A stretch of 64,000 bases of DNA from Prorocentrum cordatum (lineage: Eukaryota > Sar > Dinophyceae > Prorocentrales > Prorocentraceae), in the NCBI GenBank assembly GCA_963575745.1, contig CAUYUJ010019253.1, forward strand, positions 105,001-169,000, in the 5' to 3' direction. The number at the start of each line of letters is the position of its first letter. The stretch's first letter is position 1. Positions 32,458 to 45,959 of the stretch are shown piece after piece. The translations under genes were made by a program, and so were the position numbers. The notes beneath the pieces are model-generated. The model was not told where the DNA came from and did not search any database. It was given only the letters and a program-made list of their open reading frames with translations.

Positions 32458-33657
32458 GGGAGGAGGGAGGAGGACGACGACGACGACGACGCAAGAGCGC
32501 GCGAGCACACTTTTGTTGAAAACTCGTGTAAGTTTTTTGGACGCACGATTTCGAAATCCTTCCGAAACCGAAGGTTCTTGAAGGATTTCGGCATACGCCC
32601 GCGACGACGCGCGCGTCTGCACGTCGTCCCGTTTTTTGCAGAGAAAATCTTGAAAAACCCAAGGTTTTCGTAAGATTTCGCAAGGGCTCGCGCGGAAGCT
32701 TTTTTAGCAAATCAATGTTGCGAAACCCTGTGTTTTTGTATGTTTTTTGGGAACTCGATTGCGAAATCCTTCCGACACCGACGGTTTTTGAAGGATTTCG
32801 GCATGCGCGCGCGACGACGCGCGCGTGTGCACTTCGTCTATTTTTTTTGCAAGGGATTCGCGAAAAAGTGCTATGTTAGAACAAAACATGTCACCGCATA
32901 GTGTTTTTACAAGGGACCCTCAGGGGAGGGGGAACCTGCCTGCCTGGGATGGTATGATTTCATATTTAGGATGGACGAGTGTGCTATACATATATACATA
33001 CATATATATGTATATATGTATATATGTATGAAATTATACTATCCCAGGGGGAAGCGTTAACTCCGGGGGGGGGGGGGGTAGAGTCTATTCTTTTGTTAGA
33101 AAGGATAATCCACACTGCTGAACTTGAAGTCGTCATCTCCGCTGCTCGCGCAAACATCCCACCCACCCGCACGCAACTTGGTCTGCAAAACCTCTTAAGA
33201 CCGACTACGACGACACCGATGACAACGACTACGACGACACCAACGACGTCTCCGACGACTTCGACGACGACAACGACGCCGACGCCGACGCCGACGAAAA
33301 CGACGGCGACGACGACGCCAACGAAGGCGACGACGAGGGAGGAGGAAGGACAACGACAACGACAACGACAACGACGACAACGACGAGGAAGGACGAGGAA
33401 GGACGGCGACGCCGACGACGACAACGACGAGGGAGGAGGGAGGACGACGACAACGACGACGACGACGACGGCGACGAAATAGGAGGGACGACGACGAGAC
33501 GTCGACGACGGACGACGACGAGGGAAGAGGAGGAAGGACGACCACGGCGACAACGACGACGGAAACGACCACGACGCCAAAGAGGACGACGACGAGGAAC
33601 ACGAAGAAAGACAGAGGACGACGTAGGCGACGACGACGACGACGCGGGAGGAGGGAG

Positions 33658-33688
<31 letters not shown>

Positions 33689-34297
33689 CAAAAACGCGCG
33701 CGCACGCTTTTGTTGAAAATCCGTGTTGCGAAACCTTGGGTTTGTGTAGGTTTTTTGGACGCGCGATTTCGACATCCTTCCGAAACCCATGGGTTTTGAA
33801 GGATTTCGGCGTACGCGCGCGACGACGCGCGCGTCTGCACTTCGTTGCATTTTTTGCAAAGGATTCCCGCGACGGCACACGCGCAAGGGCGTTCGACAGA
33901 TTTCGACATGCGCGCGCGCGACGCCCGTTTGGTAGCATTTTGTAAAATCTTGCAAAAAAACCAATGGTTTTCTTTAGATTTCGCAAAAGCTCGCTCGGAA
34001 GCTGTTTTAGCAAATCAATGTTGCGAAACCCTGTGTTGTTTGTATGTTTTTTTGCAAACTCGATTGCGAAATCCTTCCGGCATCGAAGGTTTTTGAAGGA
34101 TTTCGGCATGCGCGCGCGACGACGCGCGCGTGCGCACTTCGTCGCATTTTTTGCAAGGGATTCGTGAGCAAGTGCTATGTTGGAACAAACAATGTCACCG
34201 CATAGTGTTTTTTTACAAGGGAACGTCGGGGGGGGATACCGATTTTGGCTGGGATGATATGATTTCATTTCATATTTAGGATGGACGAGTGTGCAGA

Positions 34298-34338
<41 letters not shown>

Positions 34339-34600
34339 AAATTATACTATCCCAGGGGGAAGCGTTAAGTCCGGGGGGGGGGGTAGAGTCTATTCTTTTT
34401 TAAGAAAGGAGAATTAATCACGTGCTCAACTTGAAGCTGTCCTCTCCACTGTTCGCGCAAACATCCCACCCTCCCACCCGCAACTTGGTTTGCAAAACCT
34501 CTTAACACCGACTACGACGACACCGACGACAACGACGACGACGACGACACCGACGACGTCTCCGACGACTTCGGCGACGACAACGACGCCGACGCCGACG

Positions 34601-34977
34601 ACGCCTACGTCGTCCTCTGTCTTTTCTCGTGTTCGTCGTCGTCTTCCTCTTTGGCGTCGAGGCCGTTTCCGTCGTCGTTGTCGCCGTGGTCGTCCGTCCT
34701 CCTCCTCCCACGTCGTCGTCGTCGTCCGTCGTCGGCGTCTCGTCGTCGGGTCTATTTTGTCACCGTCGTCGTCGTCGTTGTCGTCGTCGTCTTCCCTCCT
34801 CCCTCGTCGTTGTCGTCGTCGGCGTCGCCGTCCTTCCTCCTTCGTCGTCGTTCGCGTCGTCGCCGTCCTCCCTCCTCCCTCGTCGTTGTCGTCGTTGTCG
34901 TCATTGTCGCCGTCGTCGTCCTTCCTCCTCCCTCGTCGTCGCCGTATTTGGCGTCGTCGTCGTCGACGACGACGACG
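34601..34977 (-). repeat. Inverted core segment in one macrosatellite unit
   Basis: From 34601 the core switches from ACG/GAC to CGT/GTC and reads as the reverse complement of other units' cores (for example the complement of GACAGAGGACGACGTAGG at the left breakpoint). The normal orientation resumes after a 26-bp perfect palindrome of (GTC)/(GAC) at 34952-34977. Confidence 0.9.
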
Positions 34978-35640
34978 ACGCAAAAGCGAGCGCGCGCGCA
35001 CGCTTTTGTTGAAAATCCGTGTTGCGAAACCTTGGGTGTTTGTTGGTTTCTTGGACGCACGATTTTGCAATCCGTTCCGGAACGGATGGGTTTTGAAGGT
35101 TTTCGGCATACGCCCGCGACGACGCGCGCGTCTGCACTTCGTCGCATTTGTTGCAGAAGATTCTCGCGACGGCACACGCGCAAGGGCGTTCGACAGATTT
35201 CGACATGCGCGCGCGCGGAGCCCGTTTGGTAGCATTTTGTTAAAATCTTGGGAAACCTATGGTTTTCTTCAGATCTCGCAAGAGCTCGCGCGGAAGCTTT
35301 TTTAGTAAATCAGTGTTGCGAAACCCTGTGTGTTTTGTATGTTTTTCTGGAAATTCGATTGCGAAATCCTTCCGGCACCGAAGGTTTTTGAAGGATTTCG
35401 GCATGCGCGCGCGACGACGCGCGCGTGTGCACTTCGTCCCATTGTTTGCAAGGGATTCGTGAACAAGTGTTAGGTTAGAACAAACATGTTTGCAAGGGAT
35501 TCGTGAACAAGTGTTATGTTAGAACAAAACATGTCACCGCATAGTGTTTTTTAGAAGGGAACCTCAGGGGGGGGGGAACCCGGCCTGGCTGGGATGGTAT
35601 GATTTCATATTTAGGATGGACGAGTGGTCAGAATCATATA

Positions 35641-35646
35641 TATATA

Positions 35647-35692
<46 letters not shown>
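35641..35692. repeat. (TA)n expansion in palindrome loop
   Basis: The longest TA expansion among the macrosatellite palindromes; the right arm of the palindrome is lost in this unit. Confidence 0.9.
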
Positions 35693-35695
<3 letters not shown>

Positions 35696-35767
35696 ACACA
35701 CCCGAAAAGGGAACGGATAAATCCGGGGGGGGGGTAGAGTCTATTCGTCTTTTAGAAAGGAGAATCT

Positions 35768-36040
35768 AGGCGGCAACGGGGCGGCGACGGCGACAACATG
35801 GCCGCCAGACCGACGGCCAAGCGCAGAAGACGGGTGGCGACGAAGCGGCGATGGTGCGGCGACGACGACAACACAACCGCCAGACCGACCCGCAAATCCA
35901 GACGGTGGGCGGCGACGAGGCGGCGACGGTGCGGCGACGGCGACAACACAGCTGCCAGACCGAACCGCAGATCCAGATGACGGGCGGCGACGAAGCGGCG
36001 ACGGCGACAACATGCCCGCCAGACCGACCTGCAGGCCCAG
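35768..36040. repeat. 75-bp tandem repeat, about 3.5 copies
   Basis: A period of 75 bp was counted over two successive units (CGGCGACGAGGCGGCGACGG...GCCAGACCGACCCGCAGATCC). A related block is at 45415-45605. Because 75 is divisible by three, a 25-residue periodic frame stays open, which is not by itself evidence of coding. Confidence 0.85.
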
Positions 36041-36149
36041 TTCCGTAGAAGCGAAGTAAGAGACCCTGGGCCCCCTTTGTCTATGTTTCTACAATCCCGC
36101 GGGGGGGGGCCCTGCTTGGCTCAGGCAACGGGCGCAAATCGGTCAGGAG

Positions 36150-36560
36150 GGCGGACGAAAGGCCCCGCGAGAGGCCCAAAAGGCCGCAGACATCAACCGG
36201 ACGCCCGAAGACGACCCAAAGAGGACCCCCAAACCATGTTCGAAACGCAACGACACACTGACTCTCAATTGTTTTCATATGATTCTGGGGATGGTCTCTT
36301 CTTCCATCTTCCTGGCATCCGCGACCGCCCGAAGGCCCGAAAATCGTGCAAGACTGTCCAACAGGGCTTCCACGCAGCCCAAGAAAGCCTGAAGATGGCC
36401 CAATGGTGGCCCGAAGATGGCCCCAAAACGCCCTGCGAAACATTCCACATCGTGACCCGGCTGCTCAGGGAGACTCCGGTTGCCAGCAAGGAGGCCTGAG
36501 GAACCCTCCAGAGGCCCCCAGAAGGCGCCCAGAAGGCCTCCAGAAGGTCCAAAAAGCCTC
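36150..36560. repeat. AAGAGGCCCC-type degenerate minisatellite
   Basis: Same family as 25190 and 55260, here split by a unique AT-richer insert (36240-36305). 36561-36890 has no recognised feature. Confidence 0.7.
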
Positions 36561-36949
36561 TAACCATTTTGTGGAACCTTCTCCAAGGAGAACCTCCGCA
36601 AACATAGCCGAGTACTTGGGATGAGGAGAATTCGCAGGGCAGGGAGAGAATGGAGAAAATTGAAACATGGGGGAATGATCGCGAATCACATTGGAACGAC
36701 GGAGTTAGAAACGGCAACACGGCGATATCGCTTAAATCTATGTTTCGCCGTCTTGCCCTTCCACCTGCATCCCTCTTGCAAAGACCAATGCGCATCGCGC
36801 GAAACGCCAACGCAACCGTGTATATTCATAATTCCACACATCTATACATGTTCGCCAGCGTGGACCCCTGACGATGTCTTTCTAGCAATACATGTTGTGC
36901 AAGCTATGTGGACCAACGTATGCTGAACAATAGATGTGGTGTAATCCAT

Positions 36950-37340
36950 CCTGCCGAACTCGAAATTGTTAACTCGCCCGCTCGTTCAACCATCCCGCCT
37001 AACCACCCACCCGCAACTTGGTTTGCATAGCCCATGAAGCGGCGATTGCGTTGACTGCTTGGCGCTGGCTGGCGCATCGTTGCGGCCGCGCTAGCGCGCA
37101 GGCTCGCGCGCAGAGCGGCCAGCTACTCTGGCGCGGCCGACGCGGCCGCGGTGGCACTGACCACTGAGCATTTCCCAACTGGCACTTCTGTGTGGGTCGG
37201 TGACATGGGTGGGCGCGGTATCATGGCGTCGTCGGCAACGGCAGACACGATTATGGTAGTAGCGACGAAGGGCGACGACGATGACAACTACGACGACAAC
37301 GCCAATGACGGCACCGATGCTGATCACGCCCATGACGATG
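36950..37340 (+). repeat. Macrosatellite unit with alternative (type III) core, copy 1
   Basis: After the shared ACCCGCAACTTGGTTTGCA block the core is GCGGCCGCGCTAGCGCGCAGGC...GGTGACATGGGTGGGCGCGG instead of GAC repeats. It matches 43955-44215 closely. A plus-strand frame reads GDMGGRGIMA in both copies; no function is assigned. Confidence 0.8.
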
Positions 37341-38601
37341 GTGGTGTCCACGTGTCGGTGATGAAGGCAGTGGAAGGAATTCGACATGCGCGCGCGGGCG
37401 ACGCGCGCGACTGGCCCGCATTATCTTAGTTGACAGGGATCGTGCCACCCGCGCGAGGGCGTTCGAATAAGCTCGGCATGCGCGCGAGAAACGCCCCTGT
37501 GGTGTCACTTGACGAAAACATGTGGGAAACAACCGGCGCTTGTCTTCATAATTCGAAGCAACAGCGCGCGCGCAGACCTTCTTTGGACAACGATGTTGCA
37601 CAACTTTGTTCACATACGTTCGGGAACTTCGGTCTTGCAATCGTTAAGATTCCTGCGGCTTTTGAACGATTCCGGAATGCGCGCGCGCATGATATTCTCT
37701 ATCGAAGATGACGGCGGGGGGCTACTGGCTTGGCTGGGATGGCGCGAGTTCATAGCTGGAGCGAGCGATGGGGCATAATCCTTTATAAATTGCACATCCC
37801 AAAGGGGGGATGGGTGGTAGATCCCAGCTCCTCTTTATCAGAGAAAGGGAATCGTCGCGGTACAATCTAGGTGGTGCATTCCACTTCGACTGTCTTGAAG
37901 CTGTCCTCTCCACTAATCGTGCAAACATCCCACCCTCCCACCCGCAACTTGGTCGCAAGACATCTTCAGACAAGACCGTGACGGTAGGTACTGCGTGGCA
38001 CTTGGCCACGACACCGATGCCGACGACGACAGCGACATCGACGACGACGGCGCCGCCGACAGCGACTGCGACGACACCGACGACGTCTCCAATGTTTTCG
38101 ACGACGACAACGACGACGACGACACCGACGACGACGACAACGACGCCGACGACGACGACGAAGACGACGACGACGTCGCCAACGGAGACGACGACGAGGG
38201 AGGAGAAAAAACGACGACGGCGACAACGACGACAACGACGATGGAGGAGGGAAGACGGCGACGACGCCAACGACGAAGAAGGAGGAAGGACGGCGACGCC
38301 GACGACGACAACGACGAGGGAGGAGGGAAGACGACGACGATGACAACGACGACGAAGACGACGACGACGGCGACGAAATAGGAGGACGACGACGAGACGC
38401 CGACGACGGACGACGACGACGAGGGAGGAGGATAACGACGAGGGAGGAGTGAAGACACGACGACGACGACGACGACGACGGCGACGAAATAGGAGGGACA
38501 ACGACGAGACGCCGACGAAGACAACGAGGGAGGAAGGACGACCACGGCGACAACGACGACGGAAACGACGACGACGCCAAAGACGACGAGGAAAGACAGA
38601 A

Positions 38602-38636
<35 letters not shown>

Positions 38637-40237
38637 GGGAGGAGGGAGGACGACGACGACGACGACGCAAGAGCGCGCGCGCGCACAATTTTGTTGAAAA
38701 CCCGTGTTGCGAAACCTTGTGTTTTTGTAGGTTTTTTGGGCGCACGATTTCGAAATTCTTCCGAAACCGAAGGTTTTTGAAGGATTTCGGCATACGCCCG
38801 CGACGACGCGCGCGTCTGCACTTCGTCCCATTTTTTGCGGAGGATTCTCGCGACAACACACGCGCAAGAGCGTTCGACAGATTTCGACATGCGCGCGCGA
38901 AGCCCGTTTGGTAGCATTTTGTGAAAATCTTGGAAAACCAATGGTTTTCTTAAGATTTCGCAAGAGCTCGCGCGTAAGTTTTTTTTTGAATCAATGTTGC
39001 GAAACCATGTGTTTTATAGGTGTTTTGGAAATTCAATTTTGAAATCTCTCTGGAACCGAAGGTTGTTGAAGGATTTCGGCATGCGCGCGCCACGACACGC
39101 GCGTGTGCACTTCGTCCCATTTTTTGCAAGGGATTCGCGAAAAAGTGTTATGTTGGAACAAAAAATGTCACCGCATAGTGTTTTTGTTAAGAGGGAACCG
39201 CAGGGGGGGGGAACCCGGCTTGGCTGGGATGGTATGAATTCATATTTAGGATGGACATGTGGTCAAAATCATATGTAATCTACAGTACGCGCGGGGGAAC
39301 CGATAAGTCCGGGGGGGGGGGTAGAATCTATTAGTCTTGTAGAAAGGAGAATTCACTTTGACCGTCTTGAAGCTGTCCTCTCCACTGCTCGCGCAAACAT
39401 GCCACCCACCCACCCGCAACTTGGTTTGCAAAATCTTTTAAGACCGTGACGGTGGGTACCACATGGCACTTGGCAACAACAGCGACGCCGGCGGCGACAC
39501 CGACGACGACAATGACGACGCCGACGACGACGACGACGCCGACGCCGACGACGACGACGATGACGACGCCGACGACGACGACGCCGACGACGACGCCGAC
39601 GACGATGACGACGCCGACGACGACGACGCCGACGACGACGCCGACGACGATGACGACGACGGCGGCGACACCGACGACGACAATGACGACGCCGACGACG
39701 ACGACACCGACGGCGACGACGACGACGATGACGACGCCGACGACGACGACGGCGACGACGACGCCAACGACGAGGACGACGACGACGACGACGCGGACGA
39801 CGACGCTGACGGCGACGACGACGACGACGCCGACGACGACGACGAAGACGACGACGACGTCACTAACGAAGACGACGACGACGACGACGACGAGTTAGGA
39901 GGGAGGACGACGACGGCGACAACGACAACGACGAGGGAGGAGGGAGGACGGCGACGACGCGAACGACGAAGAAGGAGGGAGGACGGCGACGCCGACGACG
40001 ACAACGACGAGAGAGGAGGGAAGATGACGACGACGACGACGGCGACGAAATAGGAGGGACGACGACGAGACGCCGACGACGGACGACGACGACGAGGGAG
40101 GATGAGGAAGGACGACCACGGCGACAACGACGACGGAAACGACCACGACGCCAAAGAGGACGACGACGACGAACACGAGGAAAGACAGAGGACGACGTAG
40201 ACGACGACGACGACGACAACGACGCGGGAGGAGGGAA

Positions 40238-40268
<31 letters not shown>

Positions 40269-43200
40269 CAAGAGCGCGCGCGCACGCTTTTGTTGAACAT
40301 CCGTGTTGCGAAACCTTGTGTTGTTGTAGGTTTTTTGGAGACACGATTTTGAAATCCGTTCGAAACCCATGGGTTTTGAAGGTTTTCGGCATACGCGCGC
40401 GACGACGCGCGCGTCTGCACTTCGTCCCATTTGTTGCATGGGATTCTCGCGACGCCACACGCGCAAGAGCTACGACAGATTTCGACATGAGCGCGCGCGA
40501 AGCCCGTTTGGTAGCATGTTGTGAAGATGTTGAACAACCTGTGGTTTTCGTAAGATTTCTCAAGAGCTTTCGCGGAAGCTTTTTTAGCAACTCTGTGTTG
40601 CGAAACCATGTGTTTGTGTATGTGTTTTTGGTACTCGATTGCGAAATCCTTCCCGCACCGAAGGTTTTTGAAGGATTTCGGCATGCGCGCGCGACGACGC
40701 GCACGTGTGCACTTCGTCCCATTTGTTGCACGAGATTCGCGAAAAAGTGTTATGCTAGAACAAAACATGTCACCGCATAATGTTTTTTACAAAGGAACCT
40801 CAGGGGGGGATACCGGTTTGGCTGGGATGATATGATCTCATATTTCGGATGGACGAGTGTGCAGACTATATGTGAAATTATACTATCCCAGGGGGAAGCG
40901 TTAAGTCCGGGGGGGGTAGAGTCTATTCTCTTTTTAGGAAGGAGAATTGACTACCCTGCACCGCGCTTGACCACTCCACTGCTCGCGCAAACATCCCACC
41001 CACCCACCCGCAACTTGGTTTGCAAAATCTCTTAAGACCGTGACGGTGGGTACCACATGGCACTTGGCAACAACAGCGACGCCGACGACGACAGCGACAA
41101 CGACGATGACGACGGCGCCGACAACGACTACGACGACACCGACGACGTCTCCAACGACTTCGACGACGCCGACAACGACGACGACGACGACGACACCGAC
41201 GACGACGACGACACCGACGCCGACGACGACGACGATGACAACGACGACGACGATAACGACGCCGACGACGACGATAACGACGACACCGACGACAACGACG
41301 TCAACGACGCCGACGCCGACGACGACGACGACGACGGCGGCGACGACGACGACGCCGACGTCGACGACGACGAAGACGACAACGACGCCGACGCCGACGC
41401 CGACGACGACGTCGCCAACGAAGACAACGAGGAAGGAGGGAGGACGACGACGACGTCACTAACGAAGACGACGACGACGACGACGACGAGTTAGGAGGGA
41501 GGACGACGACGGCGACAACGACAACGACGAGGGAGGAGGGAGGACGGCGACGACGCGAACGACAACGAAGGAGGAAGGACGGCGACGCCGACGACGGCAA
41601 CGACAAAGGAGGAGGGAAAACGACGACGACGACAACGACGAGGACGACGACGACGACAGCGACGAAATAGGAGGGACGACGACGAGACGCCGACGACGGA
41701 CGAAGACGACGACGACGACGAGGGAGAAGGAGGAAGGACGACAACGGCGACAACGACGACGGAAACTACCACGACGCCAAAGAGGACGACGACGACGAAC
41801 ACGAGGAAAGACAGAGGACGACGTAGGCGACGACGACGACGACGACGCGGGAGGAAGGAGGACGGCGACGACGACGACGACGACTACGCAAGAGCGCACG
41901 CGCGCACGCTTTTGTTGAAACTCCGTGTTGCGAAACCTTTGGTTTTTGTAGGTTTTTTGGACGCGCGATTTCGAAATCCATCCGAAACCGATCGGTGTTG
42001 AAGGATTTCGGCGTACGCGCGCGACGACGCGCGCGTCTGCACTTCGTCCCATTTTTTGCAGAGGGTTCTCGCGACGGCACACGCGCAAGGGCTTTCGACA
42101 GATTTCGACATGAGCGCGCGCGACGCTCGTTTGGTAGCATTTTGTGAAAATCTTGAAACACCCATGTTTTTTTTTTAAAAATTTCGCAAGAGCTCGCGCG
42201 GAAGCTTTTTTAGCAACTCTGTGTTGCGAAACCCTGTGTTTTTATATGTTGTTTGGAAACTCGATTGCGAAATCCTTCCGGCACCGAATATTTTTGAAGG
42301 ATTTCGGCATGCGCGCGCGACGACGCGCGCGTGTGCACTTCGTCCCATTTGTTGCAAGGGATTCGCGAAACAGTGTTATGTTGGAACAAAAAATGACACC
42401 GCATAGTTTTTTTTACCAAGGAACCTCAGGGGGGGGATACCGGTTGGCTGGGATGATACGATTTCATACTTAGGATGGACGAGTGTGCAGAATATATATA
42501 TATATATATACATGACATTCTACCATCCCATCCCAAGGGGAAGCGTTAAGTCCGGGGGGGTAGAATCTATTCTCTTTTTGGAAGAGAGAATCCACTCTGC
42601 TGAACTTGAAGTCGTCATCTCCACTGCTCGTGCAAACATCCCACCCACCCACCCGCAACTTGGTTTGCAAAACCTCTCAAGACCGACTACGACGACCCCG
42701 ACGACAACGACTACGACGACACCGACGACGTCTCCGACGACTTCGACGACGACAACGACGCCGACGCCGACGAAGACGACGACAACGACGCCAACGAAGG
42801 CGACGACGAGGGAGGAGGAAGGACGACAACGGCGACAACGACGACAACGACGACAACGACGAGGGAGGAGGGAGGACGGCGACGACGCGAACGACGAAGA
42901 AGGAGGAAGGACGGCGACGCCGACGACGACAACGACGAGGGAGGAGGGAGGACGACGACGACAACGACGAGGACGACGACGGCGACGAAATAGGAGGGAC
43001 GACGACGAGACGCCGACGACGGACGACGACGACGACGAGGGAGGAGGAAGGACGACCACGGCGACAACGACGACGGAAACGGCCACGAAGCCAAAGAGGA
43101 CGACGACGACGAACACGAGGAAAAACAGAGGACGACGTAGGCGACGACGACGACGACGACGCGGGAGGAGGGAGGACGGCGACGACGGCGACGACGACGA

Positions 43201-43849
43201 CGACGACGCAAAAGCGAGCGCGCGCGCACGCTTTTGTTGAAAATCCGTGTTGCGAAACCTTGGGAGGTTGTTGGTTTCATGGACACACGATTTTGAAATC
43301 CGTTCCGGAACCGATGGGTGTTGAAGGTTTTCGGCATACGCCCGCGACGACGCGCGCGTCTGCACTTCGTCCCATTTTTTGAAGAGGATTCTCGCGACGG
43401 CACACGCGCAAGGGCGTTCGACAGATTTCGACATGCGCGCGCGAAGCCGGTTTGGTAGCATTTTGTGAAAATCTTGAAAAACCATGGTTTTTTTTTAGAT
43501 TTCGCAGGAGCTCGCGCGGAAGTTTTTTTAGCAAATCAGTGTTGCGAAGCCTTATGTGTTTGTATGTGTTTTTGGAAACTCGATTGCGAAATCCTTCCGG
43601 CACCGAAGGTTTTTGAAGGATTTCGGCATGCGCGCGCGACGACGCGCGCGTGCGCACTTCGTCCCATTTTTTTGCAAGGGATTCGTGAAAAAAGCGCTAT
43701 GTTAGAACAAACAATGTCACCGCATAGTGTTTTTTACATGGGACCCTCGGGGGGGGGATACCGGTTGGCATTTGACAGTGCGATTTCATACTTAGGATGG
43801 TCATGTGGTCAGAATTATATATGATCTACATACCCGAAAGGGGGAGTGA

Positions 43850-44620
43850 TAACTCTGGGGGGGGGTGATCTTATTCTGTTTTTAGAAAGAAAAATGAATC
43901 TTTAAACCTTGGAGCCGTCAATTCCAAAGCTCGCGCAGTCATCACACCCACTCACCCGCAAATCGGTTTGCAAAGCCCATGCGGCGGCGACTGCGACAAG
44001 TACTTGGTGTTGGCTTGTGCATCTCTGCGGCCGCGCTAGCGCGCGCAGGCTCGCGCGCAGAGCAGCCAATTTGTCTGGCGCGACTGACGCGGCCGCGGTG
44101 GCGCTGACCGCGGAGCGCCTCCCAGCTGACACTTCAGTGCGAGTCGGTGACATGGGTGGGCGCGGTATCATGGCGACGTCGACAACGGCAGACACGATTA
44201 TGATAGTAGCGATGCTGGTGACGACGATGACGATGACGATGTCCACGCGTCGGTGATGAGAAAATTTGGAATGAGCTCGGCATGAACGCGACGCGCGCGA
44301 GTGGCCCGCGTTATATTATTTGACAGGGATCGTGCCCCTCCCCCAGCATGCGCACAAGGGAATTCGAATGATATCGGCACGCGGCGCGAGGGGCCCGTCT
44401 GGTTGAATGTTATGTCGCTGTTGGAAAAAACGATGGTTGTCTTCAGAATTCGCAAAAGCGTACAGACCTTATTCGGACTTGATGTTGCAAAACCATGTGA
44501 GTCTTATGTGTTTTCGAGAAGCTCGGTTTTGAATTTCTGACGGCTACGGAACCTGAGGTTGTTGAATGATTCCGGCGTGCGCGAGCGACGACGCGCGCGT
44601 GCGCACTTCGTCCAATTTGT
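43850..44620 (+). repeat. Macrosatellite unit with type III core, copy 2
   Basis: Second unit with the non-GAC core, followed by diverged sub-repeat A/B sequence and the array's right edge. Confidence 0.8.
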
Positions 44621-45414
44621 TGCACGGGGTTCTTGCGACAACACGCGCGCAAGGGCGTTCGAACGATTTCGACATGCGCGCGCGATGGGAACATTTGATG
44701 GATATGTTGGAACCCGATGGTTTTCTTAAAAGGTTCGGAAGAGCGCGAAAACAGTTCTTAATCACAAAATCTGGATTCAAAGCCATTGTGTTGTTTTTTT
44801 TATTATTATTTCTGGACAATCGATATTGACGTCCTTACGGACCCTACGGTTTTTGAAGGATTCTGGCATGTGCGCGCGACAACGCGCGCGTGTGCCCTTC
44901 GTCTCATTTGTTGATTGCGATTCTTGGAAAGCTGATCATTTTTGATAAAGGAATGTGCGCGCATAAGTGTTTGTTGCGGAGGACGAGGGGGGTCGGTAAG
45001 GCACTGCCTGGGATGGTATGGGTTCATATTTGGATGGGCGAGTCTGCGAAATACTACACGAAAAACAAAACCAACAAAGGTGTAGTGTGAAGTCCGTGGA
45101 GGGGGGGGCGGGAAGGTAGATCCGAATACATTTTTAGAAAAGGAGAGTTTCTGTGGTGCGACATCTGTTGTGCAGCACACACATATGCATATGTAAAACA
45201 ATAGGTTGTGCGAAACCCGTTGCGCGATCTGGGTGTTGTCATATACGCGGTTCAATCTATATTGTGCAGCATGTGGTGTCCAACATGTGTTGACCAATAT
45301 CTGTGGTGCAATCTCTGCGGTGCCATCAATGTGTTGAAATCTGTGCTGCAATCTATGCGGTGCGATCTATGTGTTGCCACCGTTGTCGTGCAATCATGAG
45401 AGGCCGCGGCACGG

Positions 45415-45605
45415 CGGCGACGGGGTGGCGACGGCGACGCGATAGCTGCCAGACCGACAGTTAGGCCCAGACGGCGGGCGGCGACGAGGGGGCGACGGGG
45501 TGGCGACGGCGACGACACAGCCGCCAGACCGACAATCAGACCCAGACGACGGGCGGCAACAAGGTGGCGACGGTAACAACATAGCCGCCAGACCAACAAT
45601 GAGGC
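45415..45605. repeat. 75-bp-type tandem repeat, right edge of macrosatellite
   Basis: About 2.5 diverged copies of the 35768 family (GGCGACGGCGAC.ACA.A.CCGCCAGACCGAC). It ends the macrosatellite region. Confidence 0.75.
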
Positions 45606-45924
45606 CCAAGTCCTCAGAAAAGAAAGCAGAGCCCCTAGGTGCAACCATTGATGGAGGCACGAACATGTAACAGTTAAAGCACAGACACATGGATGTATAC
45701 ACACAATTTCACAGTTGTATGCCTACACGTGTATGTCTGCATGCAGGCATCTACATAAGAAACGAGAGATAAAGAGAGAGAGGGGTAGCAACACATAGAG
45801 AAAGAGAGAGAGATAGAGAGATCAAACACCAAACACAAGATCACGAAAGAGGGAGAGAAAGAGAGAGAGAGAGAGAGAGAACGAACGAACGAGAAAGAGG
45901 GAGACAGGGAGATAATAAGAGAGA

Positions 45925-45959
<35 letters not shown>

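Larger units (their letters stand above)
27067..45400. repeat. Macrosatellite, about 12 units of 1.3-1.6 kb
   Basis: The word GACAGATTTCGACATG recurs at about 27072, 28379, 29927, 31229, 33898, 35192, 38877, 40476, 42097 and 43419. Each unit contains: sub-repeats A and B of about 150 bp, each with TTGCGAAACC...GAAATCCTTCCG..ACCGA...GCGCGACGACGCGCGCGT; a G-run followed by an AT-looped palindrome; a CATCCCACCCACCCGCAACTTGG block; and a GAC/ACG-rich core of 300-850 bp. Units differ mainly in core length. Two sequence classes exist at the core start (GACCGTGACGGT.GGTAC versus GACCGACTACGACGAC). One junction segment is deleted near 32640. Long frames in the cores code for T/P, R, S or D runs and are not genes. 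Confidence 0.92.

Noticed and set aside
27478-43485. Many frames rich in T/P, R, S/V or D in the macrosatellite cores
   Set aside because: All are translations of GAC/ACG repeats; the composition changes with frame and is not conserved as protein between units.
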